From JAHJUB01 sp041653615 [NCBI: Candidatus Ratteibacteria bacterium] (lineage in GTDB: Bacteria; Ratteibacteria; UBA8468; MWAK01): 64,000 bases of DNA. The number at the start of each line of letters is the position of its first letter. Positions within the stretch are counted from its first letter, which is position 1. The stretch covers positions 1-64,000 of the forward strand of contig JBAZEZ010000005.1 in the NCBI GenBank assembly GCA_041653615.1. Direction: 5' to 3'. This document shows, piece after piece, positions 25,719-34,301 of the stretch. A program made the position numbers and the translations under genes. The notes below the pieces were generated by a model, which was not told the DNA's origin, did no database searches, and saw nothing but the letters and a program-made list of their open reading frames with translations.

Positions 25719-26900
25719 ATGCCAAAAAGAAGGTTTATTGTCCATTTGGACATGGATGCTTTTTTCGCCGCCATTGAACAGCGGGATAACCCGGATTTAC
25801 GCGGCCGTCCGGTGGTTATCGGTGCCGACCCGAAGGCCGGTAAAGGCCGGGGTGTGGTATCCACCTGCTCGTACGAAGCCCGAAAATTCGGCATTCATTC
25901 CGCCATGCCTATTTCTACCGCCTACCAAAAATGTCCCCAGGCCGTTTTCTTAGAGCCGGATATGGAAAAATACAGCGGCGTTTCCGACCGGATAATGGAA
26001 ATTTTTTATGCTTTTACCCATGCCGTGGAACCGGTGAGCGTTGACGAGGCGTTTTTAGATATAAGCGACACCTATATTCATTTCGGGACCCCGCCGCAAA
26101 CCTGTTTATTAATCAAATCGCGGATAAAAGAAGTCACGGGATTAACCGCTTCAATCGGTTTGGCTCCGAACAAGCTGGCGGCTAAAATCGCTTCCGAAAT
26201 CAACAAGCCCGACGGCATGGTGGAGGTTACGCCGGAAAACCTGCTTGCTTTTCTGCGGCCCCTGGATTTGAAAAAGATTTGGGGCCTGGGTGAGAAGAGC
26301 CGGCTTATTTTGAATAAGGCAGGGATTAAGACCATCGGAGAACTCGCCGACCGGAACATCCGGGAAATAGTCGCCCTGTTCGGTAAAACAGGCGCTTATT
26401 TCTGGCAACTGGCCAACGGCATCGATGAACGGGAAGTAGAATCGGGAACCGAAGCCAAGTCAATCAGCAATGAATTTACTTTCGACGAGGATACTTCGGC
26501 TGTTCCGGAAATCAGGGCCGCTTTGCTTTCGCTTTGCGAAAGAGTGTCAAGCCGTTTGCGGCAGGCCGGCTGCAAGGGCAAGACTATCACTTTAAAGATA
26601 AGGTTTGCCGATTTTGAAACGTTTACCAGGGCGGTCACGATTAAAGAATCGACTAATTCCGTGGACATGCTTTACCGGAAAATCAAGCTGTTGGCGGATG
26701 GTTTTTCAATCAAAAGGAAAAGGGTGCGGCTGGTCGGGGTGAAGGTTTCCGGCCTCCTTCCTTTGGATATCCAGGGGATTCTTTTCAAATCAGAGAGTGA
26801 GAATCGTTCTGAAAAGTTGTATCAGGCGATAGACGAAATCAGGGAGAAATTCGGCTATGATTCCATCTATCGGTCAAGTACCGGAATCACCCGCAAATAA
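25719..26900 (+). CDS. dinB: DNA polymerase IV (Y-family)
   Basis: Translesion DNA polymerase for damaged templates. The 393-residue protein has HLDMDAFFAAIEQ (metal ligand Asp11), SVDEAFLDIS (Asp109, Glu110), the fingers and nucleotide-contact motif VVSTCSYEARKFGIHSAMP, the helix-hairpin-helix thumb (IWGLGEKSRLILNKAGIKTIGELA) and a little-finger domain. The extreme C-terminus lacks a clear beta-clamp binding peptide. A TATAAT lies at 25668-25673, about 45 bases upstream. The 3' end overlaps the convergent M23 peptidase gene by 27 bases. Confidence 0.95.
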   Translation: MPKRRFIVHLDMDAFFAAIEQRDNPDLRGRPVVIGADPKAGKGRGVVSTCSYEARKFGIHSAMPISTAYQKCPQAVFLEPDMEKYSGVSDRIMEIFYAFTHAVEPVSVDEAFLDISDTYIHFGTPPQTCLLIKSRIKEVTGLTASIGLAPNKLAAKIASEINKPDGMVEVTPENLLAFLRPLDLKKIWGLGEKSRLILNKAGIKTIGELADRNIREIVALFGKTGAYFWQLANGIDEREVESGTEAKSISNEFTFDEDTSAVPEIRAALLSLCERVSSRLRQAGCKGKTITLKIRFADFETFTRAVTIKESTNSVDMLYRKIKLLADGFSIKRKRVRLVGVKVSGLLPLDIQGILFKSESENRSEKLYQAIDEIREKFGYDSIYRSSTGITRK

Positions 26901-27764
26901 TTTCGATTCGGTAAAAGAGATTATCCATGTCGGGTCAACCGGTTTCCCCTGCAAGTAAACGCCGAAATGAAGGTGCGGTCCGGTAGACCAGCCGGTGTTG
27001 CCCACTTCGGCAATGACTTCATCCTGTTTTACCGTATCCCCGGCCTGTTTAAAGATTTTGGACAGGTGAAAATAACAACTGACCACTCCCTGCCCGTGGT
27101 CGAGAATCAGAAGGTTGCCGTAGATATTAAAATTGCGCCCGCTTAAAATGACTCTTCCTGAATTCGCGGCCTGAACCGGCGTGCCTTCCGGAGCATCAAG
27201 GTCGATTCCCCAGTGGTAGGAACTGTAGGTTTCCAGGTCGCGTTTGAGGCCAAATTCGGTAGTGATTTCACCCCGGAGCGGTCCATAAAACGGCTGATTC
27301 CAATATTTTTTGGAGTCCCGGTGATTGATAGCGGCCAGGACTTTTTTCTGTTGCTTGGAAATGGATGGTTGCGCTTTTCTCATGTTGCGGCTGGCCTTAC
27401 CCAGGAATACCGTTCTTATCTCCCTTGGAGTTACGTTCACTAAGGAAGAATGTTTTTCTTCCGGTTCGGCCGGAGACGTTTTTTCCACAACCAGTTCTCT
27501 TTCTCCGGCGGTTTTAATGCCCAGGGGCAGCAAGATTTTCCAGACGCCTTTTGAGACCGGAAAAGGTTTATATATTTTATGTTCAAAGAGAACTTGGTAT
27601 TTGTTTTCCGGATTTCCTTTAATCTGGAGTAAAAAACCTTCCCCGGCAGTTGGGTTTTCCGGCAATGTTCGGAGGGTAAACGCCTGCAGTTGAGATACGA
27701 TTAACTGGCATCCTAAAAATAAGATAAGGGAAGAAAGGTTCCGGCCGAAAGACGGTGGTTTCAT
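26874..27764 (-). CDS. M23 family metallopeptidase (LytM-type)
   Basis: A 296-residue envelope protein with a signal sequence (LSSLILFLGCQLIVSQLQAF), a beta-rich N-terminal domain (to about residue 110), a helical linker and a C-terminal LytM domain. Zinc-binding motifs HWGIDLDAPEGTPV and GPHLHFGVYLQGKPVDP are complete, so an active peptidoglycan endopeptidase is expected. The start ATG overlaps the stop of the upstream PH-domain gene as ATGA; a longer in-frame extension upstream consists of out-of-frame neighbour sequence and is rejected. Confidence 0.9.
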   Translation of the reverse strand: MKPPSFGRNLSSLILFLGCQLIVSQLQAFTLRTLPENPTAGEGFLLQIKGNPENKYQVLFEHKIYKPFPVSKGVWKILLPLGIKTAGERELVVEKTSPAEPEEKHSSLVNVTPREIRTVFLGKASRNMRKAQPSISKQQKKVLAAINHRDSKKYWNQPFYGPLRGEITTEFGLKRDLETYSSYHWGIDLDAPEGTPVQAANSGRVILSGRNFNIYGNLLILDHGQGVVSCYFHLSKIFKQAGDTVKQDEVIAEVGNTGWSTGPHLHFGVYLQGKPVDPTWIISFTESKLFAGDSGT

Positions 27765-28282
27765 ACGGTCGGGCGGTTTGCCTGGTCTATCTGGGCGGAG
27801 AGGAGATTTTTGACTTCCCGCGGGCGGGAAATGTTTTTCCAGGCGCAGGCCGAGTTTTCGGTGCCGGCGGTTGTGATGAAGATGTCGCCGCAGCCGGTCA
27901 ACCGCTGGCTGATGCTGATGATAACCCGGATGTCCTGAATCCGTGAAAGCGGGGTTTCGTAAAGGTCCTTGGCGATTATGCCTTGGTGCCGGAACAGGCG
28001 GCGGTTGGTAAAACCATAGATGGTTTTTTGCCAACGCAGGAGGTGAATCAAGAAGAAGATAACCGCGGCGGATATCAAGACCGCGCCGATTGGTTTTACG
28101 CGGGCATAGGTGCGGGTGTAATAGGTTAAGACTATGCCGCCAATCAGAAGGATTAGGCTGACGACGGCCGGTTGGAAGAGAAAATAGAATTTCTGGGGTC
28201 GACCGGCGAAAATGACTTGTTCGCCGGGTTCAAGCATCCCGGCCGGGATTATGCCTGAGTAATCACGGGTTTTTTTATCCAT
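27761..28282 (-). CDS. PH-domain (bPH2/YdbS-like) membrane protein
   Basis: A 173-residue protein with two transmembrane helices (PAVVSLILLIGGIVLTYY and PIGAVLISAAVIFFLIHLL) followed by a bacterial PH domain: YGFTNRRLFRHQGIIAKDLYETPLSRIQDIRV, then GDIFITTAGTENSACAWKNISRPREV. The function of such proteins is poorly known. It is translationally coupled to the M23 peptidase that follows, suggesting a joint envelope role. Confidence 0.85.
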   Translation of the reverse strand: MDKKTRDYSGIIPAGMLEPGEQVIFAGRPQKFYFLFQPAVVSLILLIGGIVLTYYTRTYARVKPIGAVLISAAVIFFLIHLLRWQKTIYGFTNRRLFRHQGIIAKDLYETPLSRIQDIRVIISISQRLTGCGDIFITTAGTENSACAWKNISRPREVKNLLSAQIDQANRPTV

Positions 28283-28364
28283 AAGTTTTCCGGCAAACTT
28301 CCATACCGGAAAAATTATAGCACAACGTAAGGAAAAATACGATTAGCGTGTATTCGGAGTATAG

Positions 28365-28982
28365 TTATCGATAAAAAGATATACCAAGGAAGAATTTAGT
28401 GGAATTCAACGGGATGTTGGGTTCCGCGGTGTTTCCGTTGGAAAGATGATGGAACCGGCAGTTCAGGTCAAGACTCATTGTATCCGATACGAAAAATCGC
28501 AATCCGGCTCCGGCCTGATATGTACCGTTGAATTCGCTTCCTAAATCGGGTATATCAAGATTTGTGTAAATCAGCCCGGCCCCCGCGAAAACATAAGGAA
28601 CTATTTTTTTGGAACTTGTAAAATTACGGCTTAACAGAAGGTTGAACCCTGCCATTTGAGCATCTTTGGGACTTTGGACAAAAGAAAAAGGTACTTCAAC
28701 CAGCAGTTCCGGACGGCCCCGATACCATGATTTCCCGGTTTTTCCGGACAAGAAATAACCGTATCGATACACCAAATCAATCGTTTCCACTCGCGTGCGG
28801 GTTTTACCCCAGCCGGGATGTGAAGACCCGTATCCGCCCAGAAATCCCCACTCGCTTTTCGCGTTAAGGTAGCTATCCGGCGCGGATTGAACTTGAGGTT
28901 GTTGGGCAAAGAGCGAAAAGGGAAGGAAAAGAAAGAGAAAGAAAAAAACCTGGATTTTGGAAAAGTTAATTTGCCTGCCCAT
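28365..28982 (-). CDS. PagL-like lipid A deacylase (acyloxyacyl hydrolase family)
   Basis: An outer-membrane beta-barrel that removes the 3-O-acyl chain of lipid A in its family. The 205-residue protein has a signal peptide ending FSLFAQ. The barrel's C-terminal part CRFHHLSNGNTAEPNIPLNSTKFFLGISF contains the His-x-Ser catalytic pattern (H-L-S) and the N..EPN..LNS signature of PagL/acyloxyacyl hydrolases, ending in an aromatic residue near the C-terminus as outer-membrane proteins do. It implies lipopolysaccharide in this organism. Confidence 0.78.
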   Translation of the reverse strand: MGRQINFSKIQVFFFLFLFLPFSLFAQQPQVQSAPDSYLNAKSEWGFLGGYGSSHPGWGKTRTRVETIDLVYRYGYFLSGKTGKSWYRGRPELLVEVPFSFVQSPKDAQMAGFNLLLSRNFTSSKKIVPYVFAGAGLIYTNLDIPDLGSEFNGTYQAGAGLRFFVSDTMSLDLNCRFHHLSNGNTAEPNIPLNSTKFFLGISFYR

Positions 28983-29015
28983 TTTTTTTAAAAATCCACC
29001 GTTTAAGATTTAAAA

Positions 29016-30134
29016 TTATAAAGCCGGATTTTTAAGAATAACCTCGCCGGAATCAATCAAACTTATCATTGCCTCCGTTGCTTTTCTGCCAAACTGGCGG
29101 TCTGTATTTTTCCGGAGTTGTCGCTTGGCCTCTTTCAGGGTCAGCGCGTTTCGGTAAGCGCGCGGGGAGGTCATGGCATCAAAGGCATCCGATACGGCCA
29201 TTATCTGGACCAGGGGAGGTATGGAATCCCCTTTTAAACCATCGGGATAGCCTTTGCCGTCTACTCTTTCGTGGTGGTGTTTTATTAAGGGGATTCCCGA
29301 GGCCAGTCCGTCAAAGGGTAAAATCATTCTTGAGCCGATTACCGGGTGCTGTTTGATAGCATCCCACTCTTCTTTGTTCAATTTGCCCGGTTTGTTAAGG
29401 ATGGAATTGTCTACGATAATTTTTCCGATGTCATGGAGAATGCTGAAGTCTGATAAAATCTGAATCTCGGTTTTGGACATCTTTAATTTTTCCGCCATCT
29501 TAATCGCGTATTCTCTTACCCTTTCCGAATGACCCCGGGTATAAGGGTCTTTTTCTTCCAGAGCCACAATAAGGGCTTTCGCGATATCCAGGTAACTGCG
29601 GCCAAGTTGGTAATTCAGCGTATGGGTAGTCAGGAAAGTAGCCAGGAAATTAGAAAAAATGGAAAAAAACTCGATTTCCTCCCGGCTGAATTTTCTCGGT
29701 TTCGGAAAATAAATGCTGCAAACGCCCAACTTGCTTTCCGAAGTAACCAAAGGCGTTGAGAGTAGCGAACCAACGCCTTCTTTTAGCGCGTATTCCGGCG
29801 AGTGGTAGCGGTTATTGATTCGCAGGTCTTCTACGGCGTAAACTTTTTCTTTTTCATAGGCAAGTCCGGCAATGCTTGTGCCGACCGGCAGAGAGGGTTT
29901 TTCGTGTTGGTATTTTTTACTTACGCCGTAATTTGCTTTCAAAATAAGGTTCCCGGACAATTTATCGAAAAGCCGGACATTACAGGCTTTAGCGTTCATC
30001 AGTTTAACTATCTTTTCCAGGGTATAGTTTAACACGCTTTCCGGATTTTGGTGCATATTTTGACAAAGATATTTACAAATATCGTTAAGCATAAGAAGGA
30101 GATTGGAAATCTTAGGATGAACCTTCCGTTTCAT
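29016..30134 (-). CDS. GAF and HD-GYP domain protein (probable cyclic-di-GMP phosphodiesterase)
   Basis: I start at MKRKVHPKISN, preceded by GCGGAGG; the open frame extends 59 codons upstream without matching anything. The 372-residue cytoplasmic protein has a GAF sensor domain (about 25-170, CNVRLFDKLSGNLILKANYGVS...VGTSIAGLAYE...LLSTPLV) and a C-terminal HD-GYP domain (GHSERVREYAIKMA, LHDIGKI, HHHERVDGKGYPDGLKG, SDAFDAMTSPRAYR). All HD-GYP metal-site motifs are present, so hydrolysis of cyclic-di-GMP or a related dinucleotide is expected. The GAF ligand is unknown. Confidence 0.92.
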   Translation of the reverse strand: MKRKVHPKISNLLLMLNDICKYLCQNMHQNPESVLNYTLEKIVKLMNAKACNVRLFDKLSGNLILKANYGVSKKYQHEKPSLPVGTSIAGLAYEKEKVYAVEDLRINNRYHSPEYALKEGVGSLLSTPLVTSESKLGVCSIYFPKPRKFSREEIEFFSIFSNFLATFLTTHTLNYQLGRSYLDIAKALIVALEEKDPYTRGHSERVREYAIKMAEKLKMSKTEIQILSDFSILHDIGKIIVDNSILNKPGKLNKEEWDAIKQHPVIGSRMILPFDGLASGIPLIKHHHERVDGKGYPDGLKGDSIPPLVQIMAVSDAFDAMTSPRAYRNALTLKEAKRQLRKNTDRQFGRKATEAMISLIDSGEVILKNPAL

Positions 30135-30410
30135 TAGCAGCCTCCGCTGGAAATACAAAGGAATTACTGCCGTGCAATCGCGAGATAAAGTTCTGGTTGT
30201 GGATAGCTTACAATTTATAAGGTGCAATTTTTCTGCCATGTTTCTGGTTTCAAGTTTTCGTATTATAAATTGTCTGAAATCTATTGATATATAAAGGGAT
30301 ATGTAAATCACTGTTCACTTTTGTTAAGGCATTTTTTGTTCAAGTATTGGTACAAATTTGTGCAGTATGTACAAATTGGAACGCATGTTTGATTTTTCTT
30401 TGATAACATT

Positions 30411-30440
30411 TTGACAAAAACAGCGTATTTATGTTCTAAT
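30411..30440 (+). promoter_or_regulatory. Promoter of the first TPP riboswitch / thi4
   Basis: Consensus -35 TTGACA (30411-30416), 18-base spacer, -10 TCTAAT (30435-30440). It lies just upstream of the riboswitch aptamer. Confidence 0.7.
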
Positions 30441-30456
30441 ATTGGAAACGTTGCAA

Positions 30457-30546
30457 TACGGGGAGGTCGTAAAAGCGGCCTGAGAGTTTCGAGAAACCAT
30501 CGGATAACCCGCGGAACCTGATCTGGATAATGCCAGCGTAGGGAAA
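30457..30546 (+). promoter_or_regulatory. TPP riboswitch (THI element), copy 1
   Basis: Conserved THI-box pieces occur in order: ACGGGGAGGTCG, GCGGCCTGAGAG, a variable stem TTTCGAGAAA, GGATAACCCGCGGAACCTGATCTGGATAATGCCAGCGTAGGGAA. It binds thiamine pyrophosphate and is followed by an intrinsic terminator, so TPP should switch off thi4 by premature termination. Confidence 0.96.
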
Positions 30547-30564
30547 AAAGTTCAGATGTTAATG

Positions 30565-30597
30565 AGCCCCTATGCGCCTGGTATACGGGCTTTTTTT
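30565..30597 (+). terminator. Intrinsic terminator of TPP riboswitch 1
   Basis: The AGCCC...GGGCT stem (30565-30569 with 30587-30591) is followed by TTTTTTATT, 19 bases after the aptamer and before the thi4 coding region. It is the likely expression platform. Confidence 0.75.
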
Positions 30598-30607
30598 ATT
30601 GGTATAA

Positions 30608-30720
30608 AGCCCGCCTTCGCAAAGCAGACACCTCGTTATCAGGCGGCTTCGCCGCCACAAGGTGTCCCTGCTACGGTTTTACCCGTCGAAGCTTCAGTGA
30701 AGGAGGGCGGGCAAAGGAGG
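30608..30720. repeat. Family C palindrome ending at the thi4 ribosome-binding site (copy 2)
   Basis: AGCCCGCCTTCGCAAAGC, then AGGCGGCTTCGCCGCCACAAGGTGTCCCTGCTACGG, a ~35-base insert, then GGCGGGCAAAGGAGG. The terminal AAAGGAGG is the Shine-Dalgarno of thi4. It sits between the riboswitch terminator and the gene. Confidence 0.85.
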
Positions 30721-30726
30721 AAACGC

Positions 30727-31533
30727 ATGCAACTGGATGAGATTAAGATTTCTAAGGCTATCATTGAGTCGTTTAACAAAAAACTGGTAGCCGCGTTGGA
30801 TGTTGACGTGGCAATTGTCGGGGCGGGTCCGGCCGGCATGGTCTGCGGCTATTATCTGGCTAAAGCTGGAATAAAAGTAGTGCTTTTTGAAAGAAAACTT
30901 TCCGTCGGAGGCGGGATGTGGGGCGGCGGCATAATGTTCAACGAAATCGTGGTTCAAGACGCGGGCAAGAGAATTTTAGATGAATTTGGTATCAAGAGCA
31001 CCCGTTACGAAAAGGGCTATTATTTGGCTGATTCCGTCGAGTCGGTTTCAACTCTCTGCTCCAAGGCGGTAAAAGCGGGGTTAAAAATTTTCAACCTTAT
31101 CAGCGTTGAAGATGTAATGGTGCGTGATAAAAGAGTGGCGGGCTTGGTATTAAATTGGACAGCGGTTGAAATGGCTAATCTGCACGTTGACCCGATTACC
31201 ATGCGCGCCAAATTCGTGGTAGACGCCACCGGACATCCGGCAGAAGTGGCGCGTATTGTCGAGCGAAAATCCGGTATCCGGCTTAAGACAAAAACAGGGA
31301 AGACCATGGGTGAACAATCCATGTGGGCACAGGTGGGAGAAGATATAATTGTGAATAATTCCAAAGAAATCTGCCCCGGCCTGTATGCTTGCGGCATGTG
31401 CGCGAACGCGGTATTCGGCGGTCCGCGCATGGGTCCCATCTTCGGCGGAATGCTTCTGGCGGGAGAAAAAGTCGCCAAAGATTTGATTAAAAGACTTTCA
31501 AGTTCAATCGACAAGGCGCGCCGTATCGGGTGA
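30727..31533 (+). CDS. thi4: Thiazole synthase Thi4, His-type (sulfide-dependent)
   Basis: Makes the adenylated thiazole precursor of thiamine from NAD+, glycine and a sulfur source. The 268-residue flavin/NAD-fold enzyme has [18 protein letters not shown] (about 28-45), [25 protein letters not shown] and [19 protein letters not shown]. At the sulfur-donor position it has His153 (NLHVDPITM), as in archaeal Thi4 enzymes that use free sulfide catalytically, rather than the sacrificial Cys of yeast and plants. The start ATG follows AAAGGAGG. It is controlled by a TPP riboswitch, and its stop overlaps the ATG of the prepilin-like gene (TGATG). Confidence 0.94.
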   Translation: MQLDEIKISKAIIESFNKKLVAALDVDVAIVGAGPAGMVCGYYLAKAGIKVVLFERKLSVGGGMWGGGIMFNEIVVQDAGKRILDEFGIKSTRYEKGYYLADSVESVSTLCSKAVKAGLKIFNLISVEDVMVRDKRVAGLVLNWTAVEMANLHVDPITMRAKFVVDATGHPAEVARIVERKSGIRLKTKTGKTMGEQSMWAQVGEDIIVNNSKEICPGLYACGMCANAVFGGPRMGPIFGGMLLAGEKVAKDLIKRLSSSIDKARRIG

Positions 31534-32249
31534 TGATTAGAAATAGAAAAAGACCCCTGTCCCGGTCGGCGTTTACGCTGATTGAACTATTGGTGACGAT
31601 TGCTATAATCGGAATACTCGCGGCGTTGCTGCTGCCGGTTTTAGGGAGTGCCAGGGAAAGAGCAAAACAGACGGTTTGCGCCAGCAACCTCAAACAGATA
31701 GGGATGGCGTTTTACATGTATCTGAATGATTACGACGGCTTTTTCCCTTGCGCCGGCGACCCAATAAGCTCAAGCCCCGCTTACTGGTTATGGATGGGGC
31801 GGGGCTGGAAAAGTTTTGTCGCTCCCTACATCGGGAGTTCAGTTTCCGTCCGGAATCCCGGTGTTTTATTCTGTTTTTCAGACCGGACCGCGGCCGCGAA
31901 CTGGGATTCAACCTCTTACGCCTATTCCTTATCTTTTTACCACTCCCCCGAGCAGATTAACACAATGACCGATGCAAGTTATACTTATGATGCAGGCAAG
32001 ATTACCCCGACCATTCCCCAGAAAGAAGGCAGAGTCAGGTATCCCGACAAAAAGGTACTGGTAGGCGAATGGCTTGACAACCACACCGGCGGAAACAACA
32101 ACTGGTGGTCCTGGGGCGGGGGGAGGAATTACCTTTTTGTTGACGGGCACGTAGAATTCATCAAAGCGAGTAACATTATACCGGCAAACGATAACCTGCC
32201 CGATGTTAATCTCACCGTAGACGGTATTGAAGGGAAGGATGTGAATTAA
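31533..32249 (+). CDS. DUF1559/prepilin-type pseudopilin-like protein
   Basis: A 238-residue protein with a type IV prepilin N-terminus: a basic leader ([12 protein letters not shown]) and the methylation/cleavage motif [24 protein letters not shown]. The globular part ([24 protein letters not shown] ... [13 protein letters not shown]) matches the DUF1559-like prepilin proteins abundant in Planctomycetes, Lentisphaerae and Omnitrophota. A GTG one codon earlier is an alternative start. Overlap with the thi4 stop implies TPP-riboswitch co-regulation, with no obvious functional link to thiamine. Confidence 0.87.
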   Translation: MIRNRKRPLSRSAFTLIELLVTIAIIGILAALLLPVLGSARERAKQTVCASNLKQIGMAFYMYLNDYDGFFPCAGDPISSSPAYWLWMGRGWKSFVAPYIGSSVSVRNPGVLFCFSDRTAAANWDSTSYAYSLSFYHSPEQINTMTDASYTYDAGKITPTIPQKEGRVRYPDKKVLVGEWLDNHTGGNNNWWSWGGGRNYLFVDGHVEFIKASNIIPANDNLPDVNLTVDGIEGKDVN

Positions 32250-32261
32250 GGGTTTTTTTGG

Positions 32262-32267
32262 TATAAT
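32262..32267 (+). promoter_or_regulatory. -10 box of the DUF523 gene
   Basis: TTGGTATAAT, an extended -10, ends 11 bases before the ATG. Only a few leader bases are possible and there is no Shine-Dalgarno. Confidence 0.45.
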
Positions 32268-32278
32268 GATGTAAAGAT

Positions 32279-32692
32279 ATGAAACTTTGCAGCGCGTGTT
32301 TATTGGGAATAAGCTGTCGGCACGACGGCAAGAGCAAAACAAACAAGAAAATTATCAAACTTTCCGAAAAAGAGAACTTAATTCCTGTCTGCCCGGAACA
32401 GTTAGGGGGCCTGCCGACACCCAGAAAATCTTCAGAGCAAAAAGGGAGCAAAGTAATCACCGAATCCGGCCGGGATGTTACCGGGAATTTCAAGAGAGGC
32501 GCGAACGAAGTTTTAAAAGTAGCCAAATTATTCGGCGTTCAAGAAGCAATCTTAAAACAAAACAGCCCTTCCTGCGGCTGTGGAAAAATCCTGGACGGTT
32601 CTTTTTCGGGTAGAATCATCAAAGGAGATGGAGTTACCGCCGTTTTGCTGAAAAAGAACGGAATTAAGGTTTTGACCGAGGATGGTTTTTAG
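32279..32692 (+). CDS. DUF523 family protein
   Basis: A 137-residue DUF523 protein: SACLLGISCRHDGKSKTNKKI at the N-terminus, IPVCPEQLGGLPTPR, and LKQNSPSCGCGKILDGSFSGRIIKGDGVTAVLLKKNGI. The conserved cysteines (SAC, SC, VCPEQ, SCGCG) suggest metal or iron-sulfur binding. The biochemical role of the family is unknown. The gene appears monocistronic. Confidence 0.9.
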   Translation: MKLCSACLLGISCRHDGKSKTNKKIIKLSEKENLIPVCPEQLGGLPTPRKSSEQKGSKVITESGRDVTGNFKRGANEVLKVAKLFGVQEAILKQNSPSCGCGKILDGSFSGRIIKGDGVTAVLLKKNGIKVLTEDGF

Positions 32693-32739
32693 CGTTGTTG
32701 AAACTCCGCCCGGAAGGCGTGTTATAATAAAAGTTAAAG

Positions 32740-32865
32740 ATGAGTTCAAAATCGGGAAGCGGAAACGATTTCCTTGGTTGCCTGTTCTGGTTTGTCTGCC
32801 TTTTTCTGGCCATATTTATCCCCCTGATGATAATTACCCATCACCATCATCGGTGGCATTTTTAA
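32740..32865 (+). CDS. Small putative membrane protein with His-rich tail (41 aa)
   Basis: ATG to TAA encodes 41 residues: a short polar N-terminus (MSSKSGSGNDFLG), one strongly hydrophobic segment (CLFWFVCLFLAIFIPLMII) and a tail THHHHRWHF. A TATAAT at 32723-32728 lies 11 bases upstream; no strong Shine-Dalgarno is present. The His cluster suggests metal contact, but no family is recognised. It overlaps a 70-codon frame in another phase that has no recognisable features. Supported by composition only. Confidence 0.4.
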   Translation: MSSKSGSGNDFLGCLFWFVCLFLAIFIPLMIITHHHHRWHF

Positions 32866-32880
32866 TACGGCTCATTTTCG

Positions 32881-33177
32881 ATGTCAACAATTGACATAAC
32901 CGTTGCCCACTGCTTTTCCCAGGACGAAGCCCTCCGGCGCACTCGCGGCTTATTGGAAAGAATACAAAAACAATTTGCCGGTGCAATTAACGACCTTCAA
33001 CAGGAATGGAATGGAAACACCGGCACGTTCGGTTTTTCCGTGATGGGGTTGTCCATATCCGGAAAACTGTACGTGGAGCCGTCCGAAGTAAAACTTACAG
33101 CCGACCTTCCTTTCGCGGCGGTCTTCTTTAAAGATAAAATTGAGTCGGTTATCCGGGAACAGTTGGAGAATTTATAA
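32881..33177 (+). CDS. Polyhydroxyalkanoic acid system (PHA_gran_rgn) family protein
   Basis: A 98-residue protein beginning MSTIDITVAHCFSQDEALRRTRGLLERI and ending LTADLPFAAVFFKDKIESVIREQLENL, the pattern of the PHA-granule-region family (about 90 residues). Members occur near PHA genes in some Proteobacteria and widely elsewhere, with no proven activity. No PHA synthase is visible here. Confidence 0.8.
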   Translation: MSTIDITVAHCFSQDEALRRTRGLLERIQKQFAGAINDLQQEWNGNTGTFGFSVMGLSISGKLYVEPSEVKLTADLPFAAVFFKDKIESVIREQLENL

Positions 33178-33195
33178 ACAGTACTCCGTGACGAC

Positions 33196-33232
33196 TGTCA
33201 TTGCGAGGAGCGAAGCAACGTGGCAATCCCAA
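33196..33232. repeat. Family E palindromic repeat
   Basis: TGTCATTGCGAGGAGCGAAGCAACGTGGCAATCCC, the same unit type as at 5241 and 8066-8180. It provides the GTG from which the following gene fragment could be read. Confidence 0.7.
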
Positions 33233-33465
33233 CCTTGGAAAACGGGTTCTTTACCAGAATCTTCGGTTCCGGCGAGACGCTTTTAAGCTTTGATACTTAT
33301 CAGTTTAAAGATTACTCCAAGGTGGTTGCAACCAGATTTAACCCGGAAGAGAAGTTAAAAAGGCGGAAAGAGGTATTCCCCAAGGATTGCCAGAAAGCCT
33401 TTGAAATGGGCGCTTGCTTTGCAAAGAGGAATGGATTCATGGATTTAAGAAGCTTAAAAAGTTAA
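33220..33465 (+). pseudogene. C-terminal fragment of a flavodoxin-family NAD(P)H oxidoreductase
   Basis: The 81-codon frame ends DYSKVVATRFNPEEKLKRRKEVFPKDCQKAFEMGACFAKR. This resembles the C-terminal region of larger flavodoxin-family (FMN reductase) proteins, whose sequences end in a similar F.PEEK.RRRE.VFPKDC.KAFELG. The FMN-binding N-terminal half is missing and the first codons come from a repeat, so it is a remnant. The family call comes from memory of that tail motif and is moderate. Confidence 0.45.
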
Positions 33466-33527
33466 GGGACAATAAACAAGAAGTGATCGTAATTATTCCC
33501 TTTCTATAGGTGAAAGTGGAGGTAGAT

Positions 33528-34028
33528 ATGGAAAACGGCTTTCGATTATTATTCCAGTTTTTAGCGGCTTTAGCAACTACCTTGGCTGCCGTTGCGGCTT
33601 GGCAAGCAACAAGGGAAACTCAAAAAAAGACCGCTGCTGACATATTAATGAAGATTACAGACGCGTATGCATCTCCTGAAATGTTAACCGGCATGAAGCT
33701 TTTAAGTGAATGGCAAAAAAACCACGGTGAAAATTTTGCCAAGGTCTTTGGCGAATTACGGAGAAGTAATTATGATGAAATTGAGCAAATCGATAAAGCG
33801 AGAAGGCGGTTTTCCCATTATTTTCATCAGATTAGATTATTATTGGAATGTGGTTATGTAGATAAATTTTTTGTAAAGAAAACCGTGTCAAAAGAACAAG
33901 TAGAGTTTCTGCTACGAATTATAGAACCATTAGGAAAAAGCTTAAATCCTGACTATGACCAGACCACTTTTAGGACTGTTGAGGCGATATTTTCGAAGGA
34001 AAAAATACTGAAATATATGGGTACATAG
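33528..34028 (+). CDS. Membrane-anchored protein of unknown function (DUF4760-like)
   Basis: I start at MENGFRLLFQF, five bases after GTGGAGGT. The 166-residue protein has one N-terminal hydrophobic helix (LFQFLAALATTLAAVAAWQAT) and a helical cytoplasmic domain (KTAADILMKITDAYASPEMLTGMKLLSEWQ ... RRRFSHYFHQIRLLLECGYVDKFFVKKTVS). This layout resembles small DUF4760-type proteins, often found among accessory genes. It opens an AT-richer patch with two HNH genes. No function can be assigned. Confidence 0.65.
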   Translation: MENGFRLLFQFLAALATTLAAVAAWQATRETQKKTAADILMKITDAYASPEMLTGMKLLSEWQKNHGENFAKVFGELRRSNYDEIEQIDKARRRFSHYFHQIRLLLECGYVDKFFVKKTVSKEQVEFLLRIIEPLGKSLNPDYDQTTFRTVEAIFSKEKILKYMGT

Positions 34029-34301
34029 ACAGCATTTTTTCGGTTTATGTTATTCTTTAGTTAATTTTTGACCTTCACCGAAAACTTAGTTTGGAACAGT
34101 TCAGATTGATCTTTGAACGCAGAGAAGAAGTATAATTTGAAAGGTAGAAACATTAACAAGAAAAACAGTCTGGATCAGTATCAAATCGCAAACCAGGAAT
34201 TAGGTTAATTTGCCCAAAAAGGTTTAAAGACATCAAAGTTTCTGATCTTAATGTAAATTCAAAACCGTGATTATAGAAAAGCGTAGATATTTGACTGAAT
34301 T

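Noticed and set aside
30312-30410. 59-codon upstream extension of the GAF/HD-GYP gene (to about 30311)
   Set aside because: The extension has no homology pattern, and a good Shine-Dalgarno precedes the internal ATG at 30134.
32682-32894. 70-codon frame overlapping the DUF523 stop
   Set aside because: No recognisable sequence; a different phase encodes the more protein-like 41-residue membrane frame.
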